A DNA stretch of 64,000 bases, taken from Oidiodendron maius Zn (taxonomy: Eukaryota; Ascomycota; Leotiomycetes; Myxotrichaceae). Shown here one piece after another: positions 22,972 to 34,923 of this stretch. Below the pieces are notes generated by a model. That model was not told the DNA's origin and searched no databases. It saw nothing but the letters and a program-made list of their open reading frames with translations. The stretch spans positions 453,703 through 517,702 of the forward strand of contig KN832893.1 in assembly GCA_000827325.1 (NCBI GenBank), in the 5' to 3' direction. The number at the start of each line of letters is the position of its first letter. The stretch's first letter is position 1. Both the position numbers and the translations under genes were made by a program.

Positions 22972-24201
22972 ATGGCTTCTCCGCCTTATCACGTCCAATC
23001 CGCTATTGACAAGATCCAGGTCTTCCCACACAGCTCTGTATCTGCGCTCTGGGACACAAAATGGCGCAAGCTAGCGACTATGGGCGTCTATCCCTTCCAC
23101 GACGGGAAAGTCGAGGACTTCGACCCCGTCTTTCAGAAACTTATCCAGGAAAACAGCGACGATTACAATGTCTTCTATGATCCCGAAAAATACGGAGCGC
23201 CATTTCTCCCGGCGGCCGAGTCCCTCGTGGCCGAAGCAGAAACGGCGGAGAAAGCTGGCGACACCGAGAAGGCCCGCGATTTATATCTTCGGGCTGGAGC
23301 GGTCTGCCGCATCGGCCGTTTTCCCATCGTACGCTCGGCGCTTGGCAAAAAGCTGTGGGAACTGAACAAAACTGCTTATCTCAGGGCGTCTCCCTACTTG
23401 TCGCCTCCCAGTTCGGAGGTCAATATACCGTTTACCCATGCCCTATCTACGGCAGGTGAGTCCGCCAAGGCCGATATCCCGGCCTATGTGCGCACGCCTG
23501 GAGGCGAGCCGCCGGCCGCTGGCTGGCCTGTCTTGCTGTTTATATGTGGCCTCGACCACTACCGCACGGACTTCGAGCAGCGTACGGCACGACACGCTAG
23601 GAATGGCTTTGCCTGCGTGATTGTCGAGATTCCAGGGACGGGCGACTGTCCTGCAGCGAAGCACGACCCCGCCAGCACCGACCGACTATGGTCTAGTGTT
23701 TTTGACTGGATCGACGCCAACAAGACGCAATACCGCTTTGACACTAGCAAGACGTTTGCCCGAGGGATGAGCACCGGCGGATACAATGCCATTCGAATCG
23801 CTCACACGCACGCCGACAAGCTCTTTGCCGTTGTCGCCCAAGGGGGAGGGTGCCACCACATGTTTGACCCGCAGTGGATTAAGGCGCAGAATCACATGGA
23901 GTATCCGTTCGCGCTCGCCGATGCGCTCACTTTCAAGTTCGGGTATCAGTCAATCGACGAGTACGCGGCAGATGCGATGCAGAGGTTCAGCCTGCTGGAG
24001 TCTGGGATCTTTGAGAAGACGAGCGCGAGGCTGTTTCTGATCAACGGGATGGAGGACAGCATCTTCCCCATTGAAGACAGCTTCATACCCCTGAGACATG
24101 GGCGGGTGAAGGACGCAAGGTTCTTGGAGAATCGTGCTCACGTTGGTAATCCTGGGGCAGATGATATCATTTACGACTGGCTCAACGAGGTTGTGCGCTA
24201 G
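22972..24201 (+). CDS. Ayg1-like alpha/beta hydrolase (polyketide-shortening type)
   Basis: A single exon of 409 residues. The nucleophile elbow is GMSTGG (Ser267), the acid Asp362 lies in NGMEDSIFP and the His390 in NRAHVGNPG. As I recall the Aspergillus fumigatus Ayg1 triad (Ser257, Asp352, His380), the spacings of 95 and 28 residues are identical. A helical N-terminal cap domain (VFYDPEKYGAPFLPAAESLV, ARDLYLRAGAVCRIGRFP) and LFICGLDHYRTDF also match that family. Ayg1 releases acetoacetate from a heptaketide naphthopyrone in DHN-melanin synthesis; relatives hydrolyse other polyketides or esters. No polyketide synthase lies in this window, so the substrate here is open. The coding sequence is strongly GC-rich at third positions, unlike its AT-rich flanks. 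The ATG at 22972 is used because the homology begins there. Confidence 0.85.
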   Translation: MASPPYHVQSAIDKIQVFPHSSVSALWDTKWRKLATMGVYPFHDGKVEDFDPVFQKLIQENSDDYNVFYDPEKYGAPFLPAAESLVAEAETAEKAGDTEKARDLYLRAGAVCRIGRFPIVRSALGKKLWELNKTAYLRASPYLSPPSSEVNIPFTHALSTAGESAKADIPAYVRTPGGEPPAAGWPVLLFICGLDHYRTDFEQRTARHARNGFACVIVEIPGTGDCPAAKHDPASTDRLWSSVFDWIDANKTQYRFDTSKTFARGMSTGGYNAIRIAHTHADKLFAVVAQGGGCHHMFDPQWIKAQNHMEYPFALADALTFKFGYQSIDEYAADAMQRFSLLESGIFEKTSARLFLINGMEDSIFPIEDSFIPLRHGRVKDARFLENRAHVGNPGADDIIYDWLNEVVR

Positions 24202-24264
24202 GGACGAGAGTCAAAAGATCTGCCCCTAGCCATTAGTGCAGCAGGGTGTACACTGCAGCGCATA

Positions 24265-24290
24265 GAAATTTGAAATTTGAAATTTGAAAT
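24265..24290 (+). repeat. Short tandem repeat (gaaattt)n
   Basis: About 3.7 copies of the 7-mer gaaattt in tandem, 60 bp downstream of the hydrolase stop codon. Confidence 0.8.
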
Positions 24291-24369
24291 ACGTACAACG
24301 AGTAAATCAGCACGTGGCACGTCCTAAATCATCATGTGGCCTGCCTTTAGTGGCAAGTCTAAACTCGCC

Positions 24370-25015
24370 AGATGCGGCGTGTTTTTTTTCGTGGTCTACA
24401 CGGCGTATCTGCGATTCCCGCCCCTAGAACAGTTCTTGCACTAGCGGTGTCCGGATCTGATTCGTGCAGAATACGTAGCCTGCATTTAGATTTATATTTA
24501 GGGGTGCATAAGATGCATAAGCATGTTTTCCATGTCATTCAGATAGCGTTAGCATGGCGCTATGTCCCCTTGGGGCGATCTCGGCGAGCGGCGAGCTGGC
24601 ATGGGCTGTTAGGGTCTCTGAGTGATTTTATGGCAATTTACCGATACCCCCATCATTACACGTAAAATCACTCAGACACCCCTCAATTCGTAAGTAATTA
24701 CTGAGACCCCCCTTTCACGTCATTCAGATGCGTTCTCATGTCATCTCAGTATGCCTAGGTACCTTGGGCATGATAGGGCTGGGAGTGCAACGCGGAGAGA
24801 TTAGAGGGCAAGATATGTTATAAAACTGCTCTTGACTGTTCTACGTTTTAGTCTCTTCTACTCCGTACTTTTGGCCCAGTACTTCATTTTCCCATGCCCC
24901 TGTTGGTGACATCTCGGGTACGTATTCTGCACGAATCAGAGCTGGAGACCGCTTGTGCAACTAATATTCTAGTGGCGGGAGTCGTACATACGGCCCTAAA
25001 ATCTACGCCGCATCT
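24370..25015. mobile_element. MITE-like element with long terminal inverted repeats
   Basis: The left arm (24370-24477) and the right arm (24919-25015) are inverted copies of each other over about 100 bp. Both ends carry agatgcggcgt/acgccgcatct, and the inner 21 bp are a perfect inverted match (ctgattcgtgcagaatacgt at 24457 on the left, its complement ending at 24939 on the right). Between the arms lies a further perfect 14-bp inverted pair (tctgagtgatttta at 24617 and its complement ending at 24676). There is no transposase frame. A clear target-site duplication was not found, so the outer limits are approximate. Confidence 0.6.
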
Positions 25016-25551
25016 CGCATTTGAGGCTCTGAATGGTCAATACACGACACTTGGGATGCCTACGGGACTAAAGATTAACGGCACAATTATACGAACTATT
25101 ATATACTACTTTCCCTATTTATAAATTGCTTGTCACCAACAATTGTGCCCAAGATAATGGAAATTCTTCGGGCTGAGGGAGGGACTGAGAGGGTCGGGCT
25201 TAAGCGAATCCTTCGCCGCTCGGGTCTTGTCGCGCGTCGATAACCCGAAGGAGGCCAATTATTTTCAGCCAGGGTACACCAAATTGAACTCCTACCGAAA
25301 ACATTCCTACAACAACTCTCAATAGCTCCATTGCCGCAGGGTGCCTATCCAGAAACTGGCCGGAAAATTGGACGGATGGTTTTGTGAGTCGGTGGCCCAA
25401 AATAGCCATACGGTGCCACCATAGGGTGTGTTTGTGAGAATATTTAACGGACGCAGGTCGGGACAAGAGGTTGATCTACGTTTCTGCAAAAGCAATCGTC
25501 TCTCGAGTTGAGCACCAAACACTCGTTCTTCGCATTAATCGAGTCACCAGC

Positions 25552-28500
25552 ATGAGCTCTTCAATTTCCCAGGAGGTAAATAAGGAGCACGCTGGCAGCA
25601 GAGTGATTAAAACGGGGCCATACGATGAAGAAAACAAGTTTCAATCGCACAGCTCAGGCGCTGCGCGACTGAAGGCTGCATGGCAAAGTGTGTCCAAGCA
25701 TATACCTTTGGCGAAGATGATGTTCAAGGGATCTCTGCCGATGACAGTTATCCTCGCAATGTATCAATCCACTAGTGTCGCTCACAGGTACACAACTGTG
25801 GGATATATTATTTCTATAATAGCTTTCTTCAGTATGGCAATGCTGCCACGAGCCAAGTACTTCGAGAACCTGGTCTTCAACATCATCTCAACTTGTCTTG
25901 CGGCTTCTGTTTCCCTTCTTACAATATATTGTGGCATTCAGGCCCGGAAACACACCACCCCTCCGCACTCTACCACTTCATACAACTCCTCTCAATCTGC
26001 GGTCTGTGCCATGTTGTTCTTGGCCAATATGTGGGCTGCTGGGACGATCCGGGCCAGGATACCTCTGCTACAGAATACGGTATATCTTTACAGTGTCCTG
26101 TCAATGATTGCTATGACCTACGCACCACGGTTCCAAACCATGGACGAAGGAATATCTCTGGTGGTGGAGCTGCTGGAGGTATTTTTTATTGCATTCGCCA
26201 TAGCCACAGGAGTTTCCTTATTCATATTTCCCATGACATCACGAACCGTCTTATTCAAAAAGCAGACTGCATATATTGGGGCATTGCGGGGCTTCTTGAA
26301 GAAGCAAACAGCATATATTCGAGCTATGGAAGCATCAGAATTGGATTCCGCTCAAGAATGCACCGACGCAACCCAGGGTATTGATGGTGAGACTCGGCCA
26401 ACAACCGGGGTAGACAAGCGGACTTATTTACCTGCAGGGGAAGCCCTCATGGGAGATCTTGATAGCCTCTTCAGTTTGCATACACAAATATACGATGATA
26501 CTATATACGCCGAGCGGGAATTTGCGTGGGGAAAGCTGAATTCAGACGACTTGCGACAATTATTCAAGGCTTTTAGAAGAATCTTAACGCCAATAGCTGG
26601 TATCAAAACAATCATAGAAGTCTTCGACGGCATACCAGATAGCGCCAATGAGACTCGCTTCTCTCAAAAACAGCGAGAGGTTAAGAAAGAAAAAAGGGCC
26701 ATCAGGCACCTCTGGACCAGAGTCATGCTGGTAATGCATGGTCCCATACTAGAACTCGCAGAAGTCGTCGACCAAGGCTTTGAACATGCTGGAATTGTTC
26801 TCGAACTCTTACCGCAGGCCGACTCCCTGACAACCGACGATGTTGAAGCCCGAGATGCTGCGATAAAACCCGGAGATCCCACATTTTCAGAATACATGGA
26901 CCAAAAGATCCAAACATTTCGCGGTCAGCAAGGCAACTTTCTGGGTGCCTGGTACGAGGAACTTAATATATTTCATGAGACTAGAGCAAGTGCCCAGAGT
27001 TCGAAGCATGAAGATCAACAAAATGTGTATATTATCTTACATTTGGTACACCTTGTTCTCAGCGTTGCAGCTGCGGTCCTTGAGCTTGTCCAGTTCGCAG
27101 ATCTGAAGCATCGGGATGGCACCATGATGAGAAACCGACTGGTATTTCCGAGTTTTCGTAGCTTTTTGGGGGAAACCTTTTTTGCACAGCCAGAATCCAC
27201 AGGCGCATATTTGGATGAAAGAGAAAGAGGGATCGGATCAAGGAGCGACGTTCGGAGCAAAGCGAAGGACCCCCAGCACCTTCCTCCCCGTAATGCTTGG
27301 GAGCGGTACAGCAACCATCTTCGAGCGATACCTAAGCTGCTCAAGTCCGAGGAATCAGTGTTTGGAATGAGAATAGCGCTTGCCACATTCTCAGTTGGGA
27401 TCCTTGCTTTTTTGGAGACAACGGCACAATTCTACTTTGACCAGAAATTAACCTGGACCATGATAGTTATCATAGTCGGAATGAACTTGTCATCTGGAGA
27501 AAGCACATTTCGACTTGCAGCGCGTGCATTTGGCTCTGTGACCGCTATGGTAATTTCGTACATTGCATGGTACATTGTTGACGGCAAACCAGCGGGTGTT
27601 CTAGTCATGACTTGGCTTGCGTTTTTAATTCTTTCATATGGGTTTATCAAGCACCCAAAGTATTTCGTGGTATGGATATGCGTTCTTGTCACTATAATCG
27701 CAATTATCGGAAGCGCGCTCCAATCCAAGAAACTAGGCCACGATGCGGCAATCGCCTCTGGTCAGGTCGACTACCCAATCTATCTAAATGCCCCGTACAG
27801 ACTAGCCACAGTTCTAGGAGGCTGTGTGGTTGCCTACTTCTGGACTCTATTCCCATATCCGATTACCGACCGACGTCTGCTAGGCCGGAAACTGGGCAAT
27901 TTGCTCTTCCTACTTGCTAAATTCCATGATTGCGGGCATGCGAGAGTGAGCCTGAGAATGAGGGACAAAGAAGGAGATATGGCGTTGAAAACAAGTCCCG
28001 GGAGAATGTTACAGAAAGTGCAACATCAACTATTCCATGAAATCATGACTTTACTTCCTGAATTGCGGATGCACGCTCTATTCCAGAAATATGAGTTCCC
28101 CATTGGTGGCAAATTCCCTATTAAAAGATATAACACTGTTATGAAAGAAGTGACACAGTAAGCTTCTGATCAAGAGAAAAGCCTTCAATTCGCTACGAAC
28201 TTACTAATGATAATCTAGCATCCTGAGTGCCATCAACCTCCTGACTCACTCGACCCATTCCTGGCCCACCGCCATCCTCTCATCAACCAACCCAAAACAA
28301 GTCCCTGACACAGCTCTCCTCTTCGACTCATTAACAACCAACATACACCACATCACTTCAACTCTATCACTCTTCTCCACATCTGTTAAATACGGGATCT
28401 CTCTCCCGCCGTACTTTCAACCTCCACATCCTGTCGACTTCTCTGCGCTCTGGGAACAACTCGGGCCAGACATCGCAACAGCCCACGACAGCGAGAGAAA

Positions 28501-28642
28501 GATGGAAATTGAAAGACAATATTCAGCCTGGGCCATTCTGCAGATTGTACAGGAGTTGGTTAGATTATCCGTGGGCAGGATACTTATACAAGTTAAAGAA
28601 CTAGTTGGAGAGATAGATTTTGAGATTAACATAGAAAACTAA
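25552..28642 (+). CDS. Large integral membrane protein, ArAE / fusaric-acid-resistance-like (DUF2421 type)
   Basis: Two exons, 25552-28157 and 28219-28642, give 1009 residues, the usual length of fungal aromatic-acid-exporter-like (BRE4-related) proteins. The N-terminal membrane block (residues about 55-250) includes LPMTVILAMYQS, YIISIIAFFSMAMLP and LVFNIISTCLAASVSLLTIY. A long cytosolic region follows (residues about 260-600). The second membrane block (about 605-780) has FGMRIALATFSVGILAFL, WTMIVIIVGMNLS and YRLATVLGGCVVAYFWTLFP. The C-terminal soluble domain ends in exon 2. The second block with its MSxSxG-like MNLSSGEST matches the FUSC/ArAE core. Likely role: export of or tolerance to aromatic or other toxic small molecules at the plasma or vacuolar membrane. 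ATG 25552 is chosen; in-frame sequence upstream is open but featureless. Confidence 0.86.
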
Positions 28643-28882
28643 TATAGATCGAGCTATATAATCAGAAAATTGAACAAAACGTTCTGATTCAATGCTCCAA
28701 TATCTCGAAGTATAAGTTCTCTAACTCTATATATTTGTTGATAATGGGTTGTATTATTGTGTTGCAGACGTTCATTTGATTGGATTTGCCTCGACAAGTC
28801 TATAACAACGAGGTGACCTTGTGCCTGAGAACGGCTTGCAAGGCTAAGTCCGGCTCGGGGTTATTCCAGACGTTTGTCCCAA

Positions 28883-29182
28883 CTAGAATTTTTGGAAAGC
28901 CGGGGCTTTAAGGGAGTTTCCGAGCTCCCAGAGCTCGTATGATGCTATCCCAAGAACACCGTCCCTCAGCCATAGAAAACCACCGGAATATATCCAGGAT
29001 ATGAAGTTGGCAAATAATGAAGGCTCTCTCGGGACCTCTACGTCATTATCTATACCCGATTCTCTCTCGTTGAACTGTATTGAGGTGGGGATAGGCTTAC
29101 TAACTGCAATGACCATATCAAATCGAGCATCACTTCGCCCCTGTTGGACGATGTAGGCTACCACTCCGACGGCAATCGACAT
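28883..29182 (-). pseudogene. BTB/POZ-domain gene fragment
   Basis: A 99-codon minus-strand frame contains NDVEVPREPSLFANFISWIY followed by SYELWELGNSLKAPAFQKF. This is the strand-helix pattern of the second half of fungal BTB/POZ domains (LPEDDPxxFxLFVxWLYTG ... LWxLGDxLxAPxFQN). The first half of the domain is missing and a stop follows FQKF, where intact proteins continue. I treat it as a relic; a small real gene cannot be excluded. Confidence 0.4.
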
Positions 29183-29487
29183 TCATCATTTCGGATTCTC
29201 AAATCGAGCACGCGCTAGGAGTAAGTCTCGATGGAAGAAGGTGGGCTATTGTGATTTGTCTTCCTGGGCAGAGGCAACTCTATATATACTCTGCGTAGCT
29301 CGAAGGAGAGGCTAATGGTAAGGGCGCAACTAATTTCACGACGGTGATCAATCCCTCTATGCATGTTAGGATCTGTCTCCACTCCTGCAGCAATCTCGGA
29401 TCCTGTCTCCCTTGATACCGATATATCAATCGTGTTTCTGATACTCACTCTCTGGTGGTCCTCGGTTTCGCCTTCTCTAATGCTCCG

Positions 29488-30243
29488 TTACAGATCATTA
29501 AACTTTCTCTTTTTCCAAGTCCCTGCAGAAGACCGTAGGCGATCGTTTTTCAGTAATAATTTCCATGATTGTTTCGAAGAGTAGGGGCAGCTGTGGCCAG
29601 CTGCTCGACAGAGCATAGACTGTGACACTTTCAGCATCCTGCAAAGCACATCCGAGAAAGGTTCGGCACAGTCACGGCTCGGATTAAAGACGCTGACATC
29701 ATGGAAGCCAATGCAACGAATGGACTTCCTATTGCATGCAAGGAAGTCCATCAACGCCGAATGTGGGGCCATCATTCTGCATATATCAAAGTGATGGAGA
29801 TTTAAGGTGCACAGAGAAAGAACATCCAGGGCAGAATGAGATGCTGTTAGCTGTAAGATATGAACAGAACCTACTAGCTCTTGTTGAGACTCTGACAAAG
29901 CACCTTCGTGTCGTTTGTCGCTGACCCAGGAGGTGAAGTGCCAACAAATTGATGGTTTCAATGGAGATACCGTTATATTTAGCAATCTATATAGCATGCG
30001 AGACAACTCAGATATAGTGTTTCCAAGATTTCGTTCATATGGTTATTTGGAGAAGCAAGGGTATAAATTGAGCCACTTCTGGCCTTTCACCATCATGCGG
30101 AAGTGTATTCCCACTTCTATCAGCCATGGAAGTCCCTTAAAGAAAGATGACAGCACCGTACAGTCCGTGGCCTCTTCGATAATCTTGCGCTGTTCTTCGC
30201 AGGTGCAGCATACCGTGTCGTATATGACCATATAGGTGGGCAA
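29488..30243 (-). pseudogene. Degenerate fungal hypothetical gene (F-box/LRR-like layout)
   Basis: One minus-strand frame runs from 30243 to 29488 and is interrupted by a single TAA at 30045-30043. Upstream, the pattern continues only in another frame (EAKFSYDEGYGPDDCPP, up to 30320). The segment VHILQLTASHSALDVLSLCT, then LNLHHFDICRMMAPHSALMD, has the leucine-rich comparison pattern of fungal F-box-like proteins. I recognise the style, not a named family. The stop and the frame change suggest loss of function. Confidence 0.35.
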
Positions 30244-30909
30244 TCGTCTGGTCCATACCCCTCATCGTAACTGAACTTCGCTTCCTGTATGTACTGGACA
30301 AGGGTCAAGATACCAAACACTCAATGATTTGTAAATCGACCTACATTTATCGGGTACACTTTACAATTATAGGTAGCCGATATTCAGACCATGCATTTGC
30401 GTCCCAACTCCTGCTCTGGGAAGGTTGGTTGGTTAGTTACAGTATTTCATCCATAGTTCCTGCAGTCGCTCCAGCTGCTAACCTTATGCCGTTACAGCGT
30501 AGTACTTCGTACTGTTATCATCGGGCATGCGCGACACGTTATAGGATCGGTCAGCGAACCCCACTTTACCATATTCCTATGACCATCAGTTCCACTCAGC
30601 CCTGCCTGTCTGATTTCGCATGCTGCTCAAGGTCTATCGGTCTCACGTGAGAAAAAGGAACTGCCAGCTAACTTCGTGCAGATTTTATTCCCATAATTTT
30701 CTCGAATCATGCTGTTGATCATAGGGATTACCAATTGTGAGAGGCATGTATCGATCGATAGCTTCCACAATCACACATGTTAAGAAGGAATATTAACATA
30801 AAGGAGAATAGAGAGACGAGACTTTGATGTTTTGGATGTTGAGTCCCCCTTCATATCAATCTTGGTCTTGATCAAATCTTATTTTGATCTTACTTCAAGT
30901 AGAGAAACA

Positions 30910-33769
30910 TTATTTCAGTAGTCTTTCAACTTCAACTGCTTCAGAAGTGTACCATTCTTGGAATGCCTTCTGTATTATAGATTGCGCCGACAATGGCCCA
31001 TCCGGTGTTCGGCAAAGTTTCTCTTGATCTGCACTATGAAGGAGAAAGGTCTTAATAATTCCGTACTGATTCTGGAGAAACTGTTTATCATGACACCACT
31101 TATATGTATCATGCATCAGCTTCTCCCATGAAGTGATTCCTATAGGTCGATCGAAGCAGTCGGAAGGTGTTGCACCATACTTGAATAAAATTCGTATCAT
31201 TCGTTGGTCGGCACAGTACTGCTTTGTACGCTCTCGATCAGTCGTGAGTGCATAGTCTAGCAAAGGCCGACCTGTTTTCTTCTTCAGAATATCCACATCT
31301 TTCTCGAGCTTCTCTTCCACGTAGTCATACCACCGCATTTGTATTGCCAAAGCAATGAAAATGTGTCTTCCGTAATATATTGTCTCACCAAGGATAAAGG
31401 GACTGACCCAATGCTCAGGCCGACCTAACCCAGTCCACTTGACTTGAGATTCTAAAATGTGATCAAGTTCATCTAATATAGAAGCTGACATGGTAGACTT
31501 CTCGATCCTAGCCTTTTTAAGATACCATGGGGCAGAGCCTGCAGAAGGAATCTGTGGTGAGAGGCTTCCCTTGAATTGAAGCACAAATGACCTCAAGAGC
31601 GACACGCTGGGGTCAAATGCTATGCTATTCGTGCAAGATAGTGTACTTTCCCAAACTTCTGGCCGATCAAGGTAATCTTTGACTGACCTGTGCAGATACT
31701 GCACTTTCCTGGTATGTATATTGGACGTTTGAGTACCGGTAACCTCGACTAGTCCGGCACACCATACCCTAAGACGCTCTTCAGTATTGCTACAAGTGCT
31801 TTCGACTTTGGTTTTGATTTCGGATTTTGACAAACTTGCAATCATTTGATCAGAGGCTTCATAGTCGTATAATGCAAGATTCATAGAAATGATGGTCAGT
31901 GGCTCATCATCAGCCACTTCTCGCGCTTCACGTATGATCTGAAGTGTCATTGACATCTTTTCAAGGTAAACAGGATCCGTTCTGATTCTCAATATGTGTT
32001 GGTACAAAGCCTCTAAATCGGGAGGAAGAAGCTTCAGTCGTCGCTGAAGGTCTGAAATCTCATCTCGATTTCCTAGGCCATCCAAGAGTGACTGGACAAC
32101 AAGCTTGACCCAGAGAAATACGCCATCGGCTTTCTGAACAATTTCCTGAACAAGCTTTGGTGCTCTAATCTGTTCTCTTGTAGCCAATGCTTGATATCTT
32201 CTGTTAGAACTCAAATTATCCTTCACGTACGTTTGAACATCCATATAAGTAAGATCTTGCAGTCGGAGTTGGGGCGATTTCCCAAAAACTTCTTCGAACA
32301 CTAGAAGTGGTCGACTTGAAATGCAGATTTTACAATTTGGTGAGCGAGTGAAAATCTCAAAAACATCAGCAATTTCACCGTGATTGCCTCGATACTCGTC
32401 AAGCCCATCGACAAATAAACACATTCTGAGGTCGATAGCATTTTGATGTACAAGAATACCAAATGCTTCCTTCAACTTTGATAATGACAGAGATTGTAAC
32501 TGAGTACTTTTGTATAATGAATCCCTTAACTCGGAGTATTTGGTTGCCCAGAGCCAAGGAAGAACAACAGGAATTAAATCCTGGTATTGAGATAACGTCT
32601 GGTACAATAGTGATCGCAGGAGTCCACTTTGAGATTTTTGATCAGCGACGCCATCAATCCAAAAGAAATGGCATGCGGTAGCAAGAGATTTCTGCCCAGC
32701 CCAACGTCTGAGATTCTGTTTAGTTTTTAGATGCTCGCAGATATAGCGCATCAAAGTAGACTTTCCGGACCCAGCCTTGCCATTGATCCAGTATATGCCA
32801 GTTCCAGTTTCCAGCCAATCCAAAAAGTTGTATTTCATTTCATTCTGAGTTCGGAATATCCATTCGAACGTTGTACCGTGTGTCTCAGAAACCTCCGAGA
32901 ATCGATCCAGCATGGAAGGATAATAAAGTATGTGGAGGATAGCATCCTCTACCTCAGACCTTAGTCGCTGTTCGAACTCCCTGGCTTCTGCAACGAGTTG
33001 AAGTTCTGAGGAATCATCTAAATCGCCTTCTTTGTCCTTGAAAACTCCCGCTAGCCGAATTGCGTCTATAATCATGCACCGTGTCTTGTCATGTTCATCA
33101 GCGATAACCACCTCGGTATGATTTAGCATCTGTGAAATCGCAGCAGCCTGATCTTGACGTTCATCTGCCGAGGCTTTTTGGGAGTCTAGTAGAGCGGAAA
33201 TAATTATTTGAGTTTTATCGTCAAGCTTACTGAATCGATCAGACTGCTGGACTGCCATGGTATCAAATTCATCTCTAAGATAACGATAATTAATATCAGT
33301 TGACACAATTATGGATGGATACTGACTGTAAAGATATAAGGATGTCGAACTGCAAGGTCGATTTGATACGTTCCAGTCTTTTGGCGAGAGACTGCAATTC
33401 CCTAGCCTCCCAGGTTTGTCGGAGTGCAGCTTGCAAGACTCTTCGGATACTACAGTTGTCCCCTTTCACTTTGAGGCCTTCTAGACGTTTCAGGATTTCA
33501 TTCGCAATGGTCACACAAACGCCACATATATCCGACAGGCTCTGCTTGTCTCCAGTCAGTTCTCCTGCTCGGCCGTCTTGGTTAGAGGAACGCTGTATTT
33601 TTGCAACAAGATGAGAAATGTAGAGCGTTGTTCGCTCAATTTCCTCATTTGCCGCACTTGAGCGTTTAGGTGAATTGTACAGCTCATGGCCTGTGGCCAA
33701 AATCTTAATCGCAAAGTCAGTGAATTGAATCGCAGCACCAGCAACAGATAGAGCTGTTAAGGGATCCAT
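30910..33769 (-). CDS. NACHT-domain STAND protein (fungal NLR-like)
   Basis: Two exons, 33769-33327 and 33274-30910 (52-nt intron), give 935 residues. The N-terminus, MDPLTALSVAGAAIQFTDFA, is typical of the helical HeLo-like N-terminal domain of fungal STAND proteins (residues 1-150). A coiled linker follows. The NACHT NTPase has Walker A GKAGSGKST (about residues 313-321) and Walker B CLFVDGLDEYRG, with FFWIDGVADQKSQSGLLRSL between. The part after NACHT contains EALYQHILRI and ends without WD40 or TPR arrays; only one ankyrin-like segment (GRPLLDYALTTD ... ILFKYGATP) is visible. Such proteins act as intracellular sensors in fungal non-self recognition and programmed cell death. The first ATG in frame is 33775, but the MDPL start at 33769 is the family norm. 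Confidence 0.88.
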
Positions 33770-33890
33770 TCTCAACCATGAGTCTCGATGAGATCAGTAG
33801 ACTGATGAGCAAAGAAGATGGATACTCAAGTATTGCAAGACATCATACTGTAACGGAAGGCTGAGTTAAGCAGCCTTACCATTTTCGCAG

Positions 33891-34041
33891 GGTGGCTTAG
33901 CACAGCCTTGTCAGAGGATAAATTATCGTAGGTGGCTTCGTACAGCCTTATATAACAGGACTCATACGTGGCTTGGCACAACCTCATCATACTCATGATC
34001 ATACGTGGCTTGGCACAGCCACGTCATAGGACTCATTATCA
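33891..34041. repeat. Degenerate tandem repeat (about 37-40 bp unit) upstream of the NACHT gene
   Basis: Four imperfect copies of a unit beginning gtggcttggcacagcc start at 33892, 33932, 33968 and 34005. The last three end in related tcata/actcat sequence. The array begins about 120 bp upstream of the NACHT start codon, so it lies in its promoter or leader. Confidence 0.75.
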
Positions 34042-34923
34042 ACGCATCAGTTATATACTATAGATTTCGAGCTAATATCAGTTCAGTATGAGCTAGTTCA
34101 CGCCCTGCTGCAATGCTTGAGAAAAATGGCGACATAATTCCTGTTTGAGAGGGTCAAAAGAAATCGTAACCAACAAGTTAATAACCAATTCTGCGTTTTT
34201 ACGCGCTCGCAGCGATGCAGATGATACCATTATTTCCGCAAGACTACCAATCAGCACAATTAATCAAGCGCCAGCCTGGAATCAACCAGATAAGATAAGA
34301 CGGTGTGGCGGGGGTTTGCTGGCCATGGCAGGGTATAAAGCTCTTATCGAAGGCGCGAGAGGGACATCATAGGCAACACTGTACCAGAAAAATATGGTGG
34401 AGGCGCAGAAGCGGGAAAAAGTTCTTCCCGGCCTCAGCACCACTGACGCCTGGCGCCTGAGGCTTTAATTATACGGTATAATTTGGTCAGGCTAATTTAG
34501 GCTAATGAACGCTAATAAGCACTAAATCCTAAAGCTAAAATATGTGGCGCTTTGAATCAGCATCTTCGCACGGCGGAACCCCCGGACATCTGCATTTTCC
34601 TCTCTGGATGTCTTCAAAATGTGAAGTTATATTCTATAGAGATAGAACATTTCCCTGAATACTCCAAACTTTGAAGAGACTCTAACAATCGCAATTAAGC
34701 AGGGGGTAACAGATGCAGTCGCGATTGATTGCGTCAACAAAAGGATCGACAGCATGATTAACTGTAGCAATTTTCTTGTTAAAGACTAGTTTCCTGGGGG
34801 AGAAATAACCAAAAAACAATGATCTATTGATAATAATGTTATAGACTTGCGAGGAAGGGACTTGAGATATCTAAACTGAAGATTCGTCTCGTGACAGGGT
34901 GTGTCTCGGGACGCAGAGACAGA
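34042..34923. other. Intergenic, no supported gene
   Basis: No coding signal. A short inverted pair gcctcag...ctgaggc lies near 34434-34465. The rest is unremarkable AT-rich sequence. Confidence 0.4.

Noticed and set aside
33891-34041. CRISPR-like array
   Set aside because: The units are imperfect 36-40 bp repeats without unique spacers, and the genome is eukaryotic.
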